NCBI GenBank assembly: GCA_023052935.1
Contig: CM041292.1
Coordinates: forward strand, 102,154,426-102,218,425
Source of the DNA: Piezodorus guildinii
Lineage: Eukaryota; Arthropoda; Insecta; Hemiptera; Pentatomidae
Direction: 5' to 3'
DNA length: 64,000 bases
Shown here: in pieces, positions 1 through 10,800 of the stretch
How positions within the stretch are numbered: position 1 is the first letter of the stretch
Layout: the number at the start of each line of letters is the position of its first letter
Translations under genes and position numbers: made by a program
Notes under the pieces: generated by a model
What the model was told of the DNA's origin: nothing
The model's database searches: none
The model's input: the letters and a program-made list of their open reading frames with translations, nothing else

Positions 1-130
1 AAAAGGCGTCTGCTTTTAGTTGATTTTATATTGATTAATTTAATATTATTTTATATTGAAAAATCTTGCTCATTAGATCTTTTAATAATAATAAAGCTAA
101 TAGGAAAATATAAGATTAAATCTATTAAGT

Positions 131-445
131 CTATCAGGGAGCAGCGTGGTCTAGTGGTCTACTGTTCTCCAGGCCCCCGGTTCGAACTCCGGCTGAGGTA
201 GAATTATGTATTCTTTTATTTCAGTCGTAGAGCGAACCTGGGATATGAAGTCCCTCCTAGGACATAACCAGCCTCTACAATGTAGGTACCCAAAGATTTA
301 GAGAAAAAATTGAATACTGAGCATGGCCTCTCACTAGTCTAGGCCTGATCACCTCGTTGCACGGCCGCTGGTCATGAAACAGTCTATAGAGTGGTCTATA
401 GATACTGAACCTAAACCCTTCAAGGGTTGTAGAGGTACAGGTTCT
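131..445 (+). repeat. SINE family A copy, tRNA-headed
   Basis: The 5' part resembles a tRNA-derived pol III promoter: an A-box-like GTGGTCTAGTGG near 140-152 and a B-box-like GGTTCGAACTCC near 179-190. The body continues with TTATTTCAGTCG and TCACCTCGTTGCACGG and ends in a T-rich tail. The same blocks recur on the minus strand at 33189-33430, so this is a dispersed family and not a tRNA gene: no acceptor stem closes around the head. Ends are approximate and no target duplication was found. Confidence 0.6.
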
Positions 446-2056
446 ATGTTTTTATTCCAAGTCCGTCAAGAAATGATTTTTTTCTGTCACCAAAATCGAC
501 ATCTCACTTCTGAAATAGTTACTGAAATTTAACTGGAATAAATGAGTGAAGACTATGATAGACTAAAAGTTTTCCAACCAAGGTTCATACAAACCTAACC
601 TCAACAATATCTTTTCTACAAAAGAAAGATAATAACTTGAGGTCGGGTGGGAAGACATCTTTTGCTACGTCCTTAAAAGTTGCTTCTTGGATCACTTAAC
701 GCCTCCTTCTCAGTACAGCTCTGCTTGGGTATCATAACTTCTTTAGGTTTCTTGCTTCAAAAACTTTTAATGGCATCCGTCCTTCTGTGTCAAAACTCTA
801 CATCCTCTTCACGCTCCTAAATATTATAGAGCCCTTCCTGTCACAACAAATTTTCTTTGTTACTCAAGTAAAAAGGTAGGGTTCTCCTCATCTCAGTATT
901 GATCAATACAATAAATTTACGATAGTAAACAATATTATAATTAAGATTATAATTTACAAAAATAAGTTTGAGCTATTTTCGTCTCTCTCATTATCATCCA
1001 CAAATGAGTACGTTAGATGGCCTTATTTATTACTATACTGGCTAGCACCAGTGACACCGCTAAGAGAGAGAAGCTCAGATCTCTGGGATTATGCATTTCT
1101 TCCATAAGTGGGGGGGACAAGCTCAGTTTAAGGTTCCTCTGGCATGAGTGTGTTAACGATGTATTTTTAGTATTTTTATTTATTTGTAAGATTTTCTATT
1201 ATTCTATTATTATATATTTCTTCAATTTTATATTTGTATGTCATTTGACTTCACCTCGGTTAATTCTGTAAATTTTGTATAAAGCATTATTTTTAATATC
1301 CATATTGGGACAAAGTGTAATAAATCTGAATTAAAATTGTTTTTCAAAATATTTATACTAAACCAGATTTATAAATTCCAATTACTTATATGTGAAAAAA
1401 ATATATATGGAAAATATTTAAATCCTGTCCCTGTATTATGTATCTTTCTAATGAGGCATTATACATCTATAGGGCTATTCTTCATTGCGAAAAGAAAAAA
1501 ATTAACCTAGAAAAATAGCTATGCTGATTTCACCTTCAATTACTTATAAAATTCGTTCTTATTTGATATGTTCCTATTGTTTGCCGATATTTACTACGAA
1601 AATGTTTTGTTTTTTCGAATCAACAAAATTAAAGTACCTTTAAAGGAAGAAATTTATTGTAGAAATATAGTGGCACTTTTGGTTTGTCGTTCTTCCTGAA
1701 AAAGTGGTTGCAACATCCCAGGTATATTTTTGTTATAAATATACAATTTTATTTTCGTTTAAGAGCTAGATATACCACATACAAACAGTACATTTTGTGA
1801 GACTTGTTTATTTTGACACAGGTTAACTTAACGCTTGTATTTCCTTCGATTTTTTTTTTTTTTTTTTTTTTTTTAATTTTGACATAACTACAACTAAACT
1901 GTAAAAAAGATATCTTATTAACATAAATAACAATTCTGACAGTCTCCTTAGCTATGCCGCACGTTCATCAGTCGCATTCTAATGATTAATATGGAATGAT
2001 GAGCCTAAGATAAATTACGCCCATTTAATAAGTGATATAGTGGTCTTATAATAAGG
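446..2056. other. AT-rich non-coding stretch
   Basis: No reading frame here looks like a gene. The stretch is AT-rich with a short T tract near 1851-1874. It may be diverged repeat or intron. Confidence 0.5.
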
Positions 2057-3588
2057 TTTTTTTTTTTTTTTTTTCGTTACGGCCAACTTGGGACCACGTA
2101 AATACTGCTTTCTTTTGGTCCAGTGTTGTCTCATCCTTTGTGCATGCTCCTGTTTCCTCTCCTCAGTCCACCTCTTGCTGCCTGGTTTGCGCTTGGGCTT
2201 TGTCTAGAAACTCTGGAGTCCTTAAAGTTTCTTTTTCAGAGGATCACACTCCTGAACATCTGTCCTCACGACTCCGTGAACCACGCCCCTTTGATGTTCT
2301 TTCACAGAAAGTAAGTGAAAATTCTATTTGTCAACTTTGCTTGGCTCATGCGTGCCATGTTTTTTTTTTTTTGTTTTTTTTTTGTTTATTGAGATATATT
2401 ACAATTTGTTACAAAATGAACAATAATAATATTGATAAGAGACCACATTCATACTATATATACAGAAAATAATAATAATGGTCAAATTACATAAAATAGA
2501 ACATAAATAAATTCATATATATACAATAAAATAATAATAATAAATAAAAAACAAAACAAATCGAAACAAAAACCTATTATTGAGATAAATAAAAAGTTGG
2601 CAAATAAATAAACATCTTACACACAATCATAACTATATACAATATATACAATTGCTAAGGGACCCCAGCAAGCGCTTTTCCCTCCACTTGTGGAGGAAAA
2701 AGCGGAATCCAAGAGATCCCAGCGCCTCTATCTCAGCCGCATCACTGGTCTGAGCCAGTGGAGGCTGAGTTAGGGCGCTGTAGCCACAAACATACCGTAC
2801 ATGAGTGGAGGATCTGACCATTGTCAGAACTCCAGTTTAAATGTTTACAATAGGTCTCGTGGCCACTGCCGTTTCAATCTTCGAGGAGGATTGTAGGGAT
2901 GGTGGTGCTGGATAGGGATTGCACTAGAGGTGATGATGACTAAGGTTCTGATGAAATTTGGAAAATTTGGATGGTACCAGGTCTAAAACAAACGGAATAT
3001 TAAGGTCATGGTGTAGGGTACAGTTGGTAACGTAATAAGGAGCATTAACTTATGCGTGCCATGTGACCATAAAATTTGATCCCTCTCTTCCGCATGACGT
3101 CCGTTATTTTTTCCACATAGTTATATAGTTCCTAGTTATTTCTTTTTCTATATACACCATTTTCCTTTACTGAGCCTAAAACCTTCCTTAAAATCCTTCT
3201 TTCTCTTATTTCCAGACTTTCCATCATTCTCTTCCTATTCATTGCAAGGCACTCTGCAGCATACAATGCTCGTGATCGTATGACGGTTTTATAGTGCCTA
3301 AGCTTAGCATTCCTCGATATTGATTTCTTATTATAGACAACCTTGGTCAGCTGGTATGCAGTCTCCACTTTTCTAATTCGCGATGTGAAGGCTTCCTTTT
3401 CTGGGTCTTATCCAGGTACTTGATCTTTTCGGCCCGCTTAATTTTTTCTTGTCCCACAAGTTCTTTTGGTGCTGACTTGATATTAGTGATAAGTGGTGAC
3501 ATCGATTATATTCTTAAGTCTCCTTTGCCGCTTGTGTATCCAGTTGAATGATTTGTTCTGTGGCTTTCTTGAGGGAATCGGAAAAAAA
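2057..3588 (-). pseudogene. LINE reverse transcriptase C-terminal part, degraded
   Basis: Read on the minus strand, 3368-3132 encodes the stretch following the palm of a non-LTR reverse transcriptase: AYQLTKVVYNKKSIS, KLRHYKTVIRSRALYAAE and LEIRERRILRKVLGSVKE. The frame resumes on the far side of a nested insertion (2361-3051) with the downstream motif LTNRIFTYF, then GAWFTE, and ends near a T run at 2057-2074 that is the poly(A) tail. Stops and frame changes show it is dead, and the 5' end is missing beyond about 3588. It belongs to the same broad family as the plus-strand fragment at 6192-6990. Confidence 0.75.
2361..3051 (-). mobile_element. 5'-truncated Jockey-like LINE 3' end, nested, with 13-bp TSD
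   Basis: The segment begins (minus strand) inside the last codons of a Jockey-like ORF2: the complement near 2860-2895 reads as RLKRQWPRD, matching the RLKRRWPRDLL end of the intact element at 37806. A 3' UTR and a poly(A) tail (T-rich at 2361-2384) follow. The insertion is bracketed by identical ATGCGTGCCATGT at 2348-2360 and 3052-3064, a target-site duplication typical of LINE integration. It lies inside the older LINE fragment 2057-3588, so it is the younger of the two. Confidence 0.85.
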
Positions 3589-3601
3589 AATTATTGATAA
3601 A

Positions 3602-4695
3602 CCAGATCATCATCAATCCGGCGCTACAACTCGGTGACGAGTCCTGGCCTCCTCCACCAGCCCTCGCCAGTTATTTCTATCTTGTGCAGCCGTCATCCAG
3701 TTCCTCACTCTCAGGATATCCCTTGCATCTGCTGTCACACCATCCGACCACCAAGTTTCGGTCTTCCTCTTCTTCTGATGACGTGGATAGGTTCAGTCAA
3801 AATGGCCTTAAGGGTCGCCTCATCCTCCATTCTAGCCACGTGACCAGTCCACCGCAGTCTCTTAAGCTCCAAGGTCATAACGACATCATTGTCCTAAAAA
3901 TCAGTATAGGGTTCATTATTGATACGTCTTCTCCAATGTCCAATGAGATGAACTGCTCCAAAAATTCTCTTTAAGATTTTTAGGTCCTGTTTAGTTATTT
4001 TACTAATAGCCCATGTTTCTGATCCATACAACAGGACTGGGCGAACCAACGTCTTATATAGATGGAGCTTAGTCGGCCTGTCTAGGAGCCGGCAGGTGAA
4101 CTCTCTTCGCAGGCCAAAGTAGCACCTGTTTGCCATCAAAATACTTCTTTTCACCTCCACCTCTGGTGCATTATCTTGCGTTACAAGAGAACCCAGATAT
4201 GTGAACTGAGCCACTTTTTCAAAGTTAAACGGGCCAACATTGATGGTCTCACCGGGTCGGGTTCTTCTCCTATTGCCATGTACTTTGTTTTCCCCGTTTT
4301 ACTTCTAGTCCAAGCCTTCTGGCAGCCTCCATTAGGACCCAAAATCCTTTTTAGACTGCAACGACCGTCCTATGATGTCAACGTCATCCGCGTAAGCTAA
4401 TAGCTGGATCATATGATTGTAAACGGTCCTGTTTATTTGGATATCAGCGTCTCTCACAGCCTTAAGTGCCAAGTTGAACAATAGGCATGCTTAGAGGAGC
4501 CCTTTTCTTGAGGAGAACTTTTCCGTTCGAAGCCCACCTACCTGCACTGTACACCTCACATCCCTCATGGTCATCTTTACCAGCCCCACCATCTCTTTGT
4601 CGATTTCAAGACGGCTAATGACAGCATTAATCGTGAAAAACTGCCCTGAACAGATCCCCGATAAACTGATACGGCTGGCAAAGATAAAGCAGGAT
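3602..4695 (-). mobile_element. 5'-truncated LINE (RT palm to 3' end) with 13-bp TSD
   Basis: On the minus strand the region 4400-3600 encodes, with frame breaks, the end of a non-LTR reverse transcriptase: LLAYADDVDIIG (catalytic YADD, near 4400), then AQFTYLGSLVT, KLHLYKTLVRPVLLYGSE and LKILKRIFG at 4214-3894, and a degraded C-terminus. Identical AATTATTGATAAA copies at 3589-3601 and 4696-4708 are the target duplication. The N-terminal RT and endonuclease are absent (5' truncation). Frameshifts, for example between 4400 and 4214 and near 3894, make it non-functional. Confidence 0.85.
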
Positions 4696-4708
4696 AATTA
4701 TTGATAAA

Positions 4709-5248
4709 TATGCGTATATATTTAAAAAAATAAGCCAATGATTAGAAAAAATTTAACGTTAATGAAACGTTTTAATAATGGACATGATTTAAAATATACT
4801 AAAGATTGGTTAATATTATTATCAATAATATACCTGAGTCAAGAAAATAGATTCTCCCAAGCTAATGAGACCAAAGGATCGATCCTGTCCTTAATGTTCT
4901 ACAGGGTTGAATAACAATAAATCTGACTAAAAAAGCAGTAATTCCTTCCCCAATAGAGTTTCTTAATGCATTTTAGACCATAAATCTCATCCTTACAGGC
5001 CCCGACCTTCGTTCGAAAATAATTTCCTACTTTAGATAGGAGATAAATTACAATTCCTCAGCCCGCTCACCGAATAAGCAAATCATAATGAATATCTCCC
5101 TGGTAAATATGATATTTGTGATAATAACGATGAAATGAATTTGAAGATGTAAATATGAAATCTATGATTAGAATCATTATCAATAAAATTATCAAAAAAC
5201 GCTGCAAATCATTGCACAACGGTTTATTATTTCCAAATAATTATATTG

Positions 5249-5298
<50 letters not shown>

Positions 5299-6179
5299 AT
5301 TTTCCATTTTGCATTTTGCATTTTCTTTTATTTTAATCAAAAACGTTAAATATTAGATGATTATATTGTCACCAAATGTATTAATTTCTTACCTTTTTTT
5401 TTTTCTTTACACTTATGTTAAATCTATTTTCTTATTTTTTTCCTCATTAATTTTGTATCTTGGCCAGACGTGAATATTTTATTATGTTAAATTTCATTTA
5501 TTCTTAGGGGTCCCCTAATAAAATTTATATGTTAATAAATTAACTATAAATTAATCGAATAGCTCAAGAAAGACGAACCAGCATTGTCAATTTATATTCA
5601 AGTAACATGGCTAATCACCACTTCTTCATATTACTATACCTCCGCTATCTCATAAACAATTTTTTGTTTTTTTATTATCGTTTGTTTTGATAGTTTGTCA
5701 AGTAATTATTAATTACTATATAATCAAAATTCCTTATAAGGCAATTTGAAATTATCGAAAACGTACCATTCTTACAATTGTTAACGAAGTTTTAAGCTAT
5801 TAATAATTAATAATCTAATATTTTATATAGAAAACCAGTAAATATTTTAGTTTAATAATAAAAATGTATATTTCCTGAAATATTCTACATGCTGATTTGA
5901 AAGATAGTTGAATTGTCGATAAAGCTACAAATATTTTTTATAAGAATCGATCGTGCTGTGCTGATCAATGTATTACGAGCCTTTCGAAAATGGTATCGAG
6001 TGAATAGACTTATACATCTGATATTTGTAACATGTAACTATTTTGAAATAATAAACATTACGTAATATTTTTCATGGAATTTGATAATGCAAATATCAAA
6101 ATAATGTAATGCAAATAATGTAAATAAAAATAAAACCATAATAGAATACAAAGCTTGAATATAAACAAGACAACCTCAA
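4709..6179. other. AT-rich stretch without genes
   Basis: No coding signal. It holds a 43-nt T run at 5254-5296 followed by a few GCATTTT-like repeats. A short segment near 5535-5625 (AAAGACGAACCAG, ATTGTCA, ATATTCAAG) recurs near 18055-18140, so it is a diverged dispersed repeat. Confidence 0.5.
5254..5296. repeat. T43 homopolymer
   Basis: Uninterrupted run of 43 T, followed by T-rich GCATTTT/CCATTTT units. It may be the poly(A) tail of an eroded minus-strand retroposon, but nothing recognisable adjoins it. Confidence 0.8.
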
Positions 6180-6191
6180 TGTACCATGCCT

Positions 6192-6990
6192 TCCCTTTAC
6201 CGATAACCTAACTATACAAGTTTAAGATATTGAAGAGGCTACTCAAAACCTACAGAGCCTGCACAGTATTCAAGAACGGCTTGAAGATAAACATTCAGAA
6301 GACGAAATTCATAACTAATATCAGGGACGCCCCTCTACAATCCCCAGAAAAAGACACCACCATACGGAAAGTACCTGCAGTGAAGTATCTTATAGAATGG
6401 ACCACTGCAAATCAAAGCGAGAATAAACACCAGATGCCAAAGTTTGAAAAAGTTTATCACTCCCTCAGTTGTATTTACTCGTCCAAATGCCTCACAAATC
6501 TCAAACTAAGACACTATAACTCAGTAGTAAAATCATCTGTCCGTTATGCTTCCCAGTGCCTTGTAATGGACAGGATGGGCCCACTCAGGAAGCTGGAGAT
6601 AAAGGATAGGAAAATCCTAAGGAGAATGCTGGAACCAGTCAAGAAAGAGGATGGCATCTACAGAATACGACACAATAATGAGCTGTATTATAACCAGGAG
6701 GATTTCTCGATACGTGTGAGGAAGAGACGATTGGCCTTTTATGGTAACGTGGCCCGTTTGAATTACAAAAGACTAGCTAACAGGATTTTAACGGTGACAG
6801 ATAGATGCAAGGCCTCCAAGAACAAGAGGATCACATCGGTGAAGTTGGATCTGGAACAACTATGGATCCCATTGGATAAAACCTAAGATCGATTGCAGTT
6901 CCGGCAAGCTGTCCGAAATGTAAATAAAAATTGTAAACAGTTTCCGGAATACTTGACAAAATTTTTGAAGCTATCACCTGGAGAAGAAAT
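6192..6990 (+). pseudogene. LINE reverse transcriptase C-terminal remnant
   Basis: The open frame 6230-6886 encodes KLRHYNSVVKSSVRYASQ, KLEIKDRKILRRMLEPVKK and RKRRLAFYGNVARL, the post-palm region conserved in many insect non-LTR reverse transcriptases and similar to the minus-strand fragment at 3368-3132. Upstream (about 6220-6320) another frame carries more of the same protein, so at least one frameshift is present. No YADD and no endonuclease remain. It is a dead 5'-truncated copy, and the boundaries are uncertain. Confidence 0.7.
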
Positions 6991-7289
6991 GATACGTCAT
7001 AGACTATGAAAACAAATCGTTGCTGCGGTAATGACTTGATAGTGATGTATATTCGCATGGTATACAGTTGATAAATCACAGAAATACAGCAGGTACAGAT
7101 ATGTAAGATATATTTAATGAAAAATCGAAGTCAGTAGTAAATCTCGTGGTTATTTCAAGAAATTAAAATAACTATAATTATAAATATTAAAATAAGAATA
7201 GAAAAATAGTCAAAAACAAAAAATGTCGCGAATCACTATACAATAGTTAATATTTCAAAGCAAATACATGTCTATGAAATTGATGATAT

Positions 7290-7854
7290 TGTTACGGGCT
7301 ACGGGGTGTGAGAAATGAACTACTCCAGTTTACAAATTACAAATATTTATTAAATACAGAAAACACAAATACAAAGGGATTACTAACCACTATATTAACA
7401 ATAATAATGGAATCACTAGCTTAACTACTAAACAGTATACATATAAAATGAGGTATTCCTAACAAATAAACTACTTACGTAAATTCATACAATCTGTTAG
7501 ACTTATTCTAGAACTTACAACTATAAAACATATATATAAACTACAGTCTTCTAATTTCCCACCGACCGGTTATCACAATATTGACACACAGTTTCACTAT
7601 ACTGTCACACTGTCACGAACTGTTCACTGTCACTGTTCACTGACACATCACTGATACTTGTTGAGCCGGATTAAGACTGACTCACCCAGGCTCAGGGGCC
7701 CGCTATTTGTACCACCGCCGAATCTTCTAGACCCGGGTGCAGGTAAGGCGGTGGGCCTTTCCAGGCACTTCGAGGACTGTCCAGGTCCAGAAGTCTCTAG
7801 CCTCATCTAGGCCCCTCCAGGCGTGGTCCACCCGTCATTGTCTTGACCGTAGCA
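7290..7854 (-). repeat. 3' LTR (565 bp)
   Basis: It repeats at 13437-14001 with constant offset 6147 and no difference seen. On the element strand it begins TGCTACGGTC and ends CCCGTAACA. It includes a TATA-like TTTATATATA (complement of 7531-7540) and an AATAAA (complement of 7346-7351). A GTTCACTGTCAC-type short repeat lies at about 7600-7650. The pol stop codon lies inside it. Confidence 0.95.
7346..7351 (-). terminator. Polyadenylation signal in 3' LTR
   Basis: AATAAA on the element strand, 56 nt before the LTR end and about 180 nt downstream of the TATA-like motif. That spacing suits an R/U5 poly(A) signal of a gypsy element. Confidence 0.5.
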
Positions 7855-10800
7855 CTACCCCCTCCTTAGACGTGCTCTGCCCCAGAGCACAGATTGCAGA
7901 AGCTGAGCGATGCTGATCTTCCTCCGATGTAGGTGTTTTGTCTTTCCAGGGGTTGAACGTGCATACCATTATGATGACTCCAGAGTTGGCGAACGTCTCT
8001 TCTACAATGTTCCTGACAATCCTCCACTCCAGGCCATCGTATCCACAACCCAACTTCGGGATGGCGAGCTTGGTGACACGCAGTTCCAGAAGCTTTCTCC
8101 GCAGGTCGCCAAGACTCCGGCGCAGTGTGTCGTATGTCGGCTTCTGCTCTGATGAACTCTTGGTAACCAAGTAAAACAGGTGCCGGCCTTCATGCTCTTG
8201 ATGGAGAGTCTTCCCAACTCTTGGTCCCTGGCGTTTCAGCTCTTCAATTCCAGCGAACTTCTTCCTGAAGACCGTCGCAATCCCCCGGGAATCCCTCAGA
8301 TGTTCGGCGACACAATGTGCTAGAGCATAGTCTACCGGTAACGAGAATATGTCTCTGTAAACCGTCTGCGTTACCCTACGGGAGTCTGGCGCCTTAGGAT
8401 GGGGAGTTAGGTCCTTGTCGGTGAGGTTCCTCACTTGCTGTTCCTCTGTAGGGCCATGGTTTCCCTTGTATGGAGCCAATCGGTTGAAATGGACTACCTT
8501 GGGTTTTCCTTTGGGCTGCTTCCTGATCCTATAGATGACATCATTGATCCTCTTGATGACCTCATACGGTCCGTCCCAGGAGTTTTGAAGTTTCGGTGAG
8601 TAGCCTTGCCTTCTTCGAGGATCGTGTAGCCAGACCAAGTCTCCAGGTTGGAAGCCACCTTTCTCTGCCTTGATGTCGTAACGCTCCTTCATTCTGTCAC
8701 TTGCTCCCTGGATGTTTGTGCGAACCTTCTCGTGAATAGTGTTCATTCGCTTCCGTAGGTTCGTGACGTAGTCTTCTCCGGCGACCTCCTCATCAGGCTT
8801 GAAACCGAATTTCAGATCGCAAGGCAAGCGTAGTTCTCTACCGAACACGACATTGGCGGGGGTCTGCCCTGTCGTTTCATTGACTGAACTACGATAGGCT
8901 AGCAGGAACAGATGAAGATATTGGTCCCAGTCTCGCTGATGGTCAGAAACTACCTTGGCCAAATATCGACCCATCGTCCTGTTCATGCGCTCTACCATGC
9001 CATCGGACTGAGGGTGAAGAGGCGTCGTTCTGGTCTTCCGTATTCCTAGAGCCTCGCACATCCTGGTGAAGACTGCCGACTCAAAGTTTCTTCCTTGGTC
9101 AGCATGAAGTTCCATGGGCACCCCAAACCGACTGACGAGCTGCTTCACGAGAACATCTGCAACCGTGGCGGCCTCCTGATTCGGAAGGGCGTAAGCTTCC
9201 ACCCACTTTGAAAAATAATCCATGGCCACGAGAATATATCGGTTGCCATTATCTGTCACAGGAAAAGGGCCAGCGATGTCTACCGCTATTCTCTCGAATG
9301 GTGCTCCAACGTTGTATTTCTTCATAGGTGCCTTCTTTTTCCTTATCGGTCCATTAGAGGCGGCACAAGTTGCACACCGCCGGCACCAATCTAACACATC
9401 GTCCTTGAGGTTTGCCCAGTAAAAGCGTTCACGAACCTTTTCTAATGTCCGGTGAACTCCAAGGTGGCCACCAGATGCTCCATCATGTAATTCCCTCAGT
9501 ACTTCGGGCACTTTAATCTTTGGTACGATGAGCTGTAGTCTCCGCTGATCTCCCTCCGTGTTCTCCAATGCTCGTTTCAGCAGACCTTTGTCCAGTAGAA
9601 TGGAGTCCCATTGAGCCCAATAGGTTTTTATATTTTTCGACATTGGAGCAACATCCTGCCAGCTTGGTCTCCTTTGGCCTGATAGCTTCCATTCCCTTAT
9701 TTGTTTCAAGTCCGGGTCCTCGTCCTGTTCCTTTGCCACTTGTGTGTCCTGCCAACCGTCGGTAACGCCCGTAGTCCGCAACACTGTTGCTTGCTTTTCT
9801 TCTTGTCGAGAACAATGCTTGCATTCTCCATCACAGGGTCTCCTGGAGAGCGCATCCGCATTCCGGTGACTCGTTCCAGAACGATGAGTAGATTCGAAGT
9901 CATATTCCTGAAGGCGCTCGATCCACCGTGCAACTTGTCCCTCCGGTGACTTGAATCGCAGCAGCCACATTAGAGCTGCGTGGTCCGTTCTCAGTAGAAA
10001 TCTTCTTCCATACAGGTATTTATGAAAGTGCTCTATGGACTTAACCACTGCCAGAAGCTCTTTCCTTGTGACACAGTAGTTGCGTTCTGGAGCTGACAGT
10101 GCTTTGCTGAAGTACCCAATAACCTTTTCTTCCCCGTCTTGGAGTTGGGAAAGGACGCTTCCAATAGCAGTGTTGCTAGCATCTGTGTCAAGAATGAACT
10201 TGCCCTCGGGGCGTGGATAGCTTAGAATAGGCGCACTACTCAATTTCTTCTTTAACTCCTCAAATGAGGTCTGACACTCGCGATCCCAAAGGAAAGTCCG
10301 TTTTTCCTCAGTGAGCCTGGTAAGAGGTTTTGCGATGTTGGCGAATCCTTTCACGTACCTCCTGTAGTAGGTGCAGAGCCCGAGGAAACTTCTCACTTGG
10401 TGCTTATCTCGAGGTGCTGGCCAATTGGTGATCGCTGTAATCTTCTCTGGGTCAACAGCAACTCCGTTGTCTGATACAATATGCCCCAGGTAGTTGACTT
10501 GCCTTCGGAAGAGATTGCACTTCTTTGGGTTCAGTTTTAGATTGGCTGCACGCAGCCGTTCGAAGACCCGCTCCAGATTCTCCAGATGGTGAGTAAAGGA
10601 TTTTCCCAGTACAATGATGTCGTCCAAGTAAACCAGGCATATCTCCCAAGAAAGGCCTCTTAAGACGCTTTCCATCAGCCTCTCGAACGTTGCAGGAGCA
10701 TTGCAAAGCCCGAATGGCATTACCGTAAATTGCCAGAGGCCAGTGCCGATTGAAAATGCCGTCTTCTCCTTATCTTCCGGTGCCAATCCAACCTGCCAAT

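Noticed and set aside
131..200. Functional tRNA gene
   Set aside because: A- and B-box-like segments are present, but no full cloverleaf closes and the sequence continues into a SINE body shared with 33189-33430. The same applies to 23463, 32320, 44650 and 57930.
7286..7290. 5-bp ATATT target duplication for the gypsy element
   Set aside because: Possible only if the LTR began with G. A 4-bp ATAT with TG...CA ends is simpler, and the 5-bp reading cannot be excluded.
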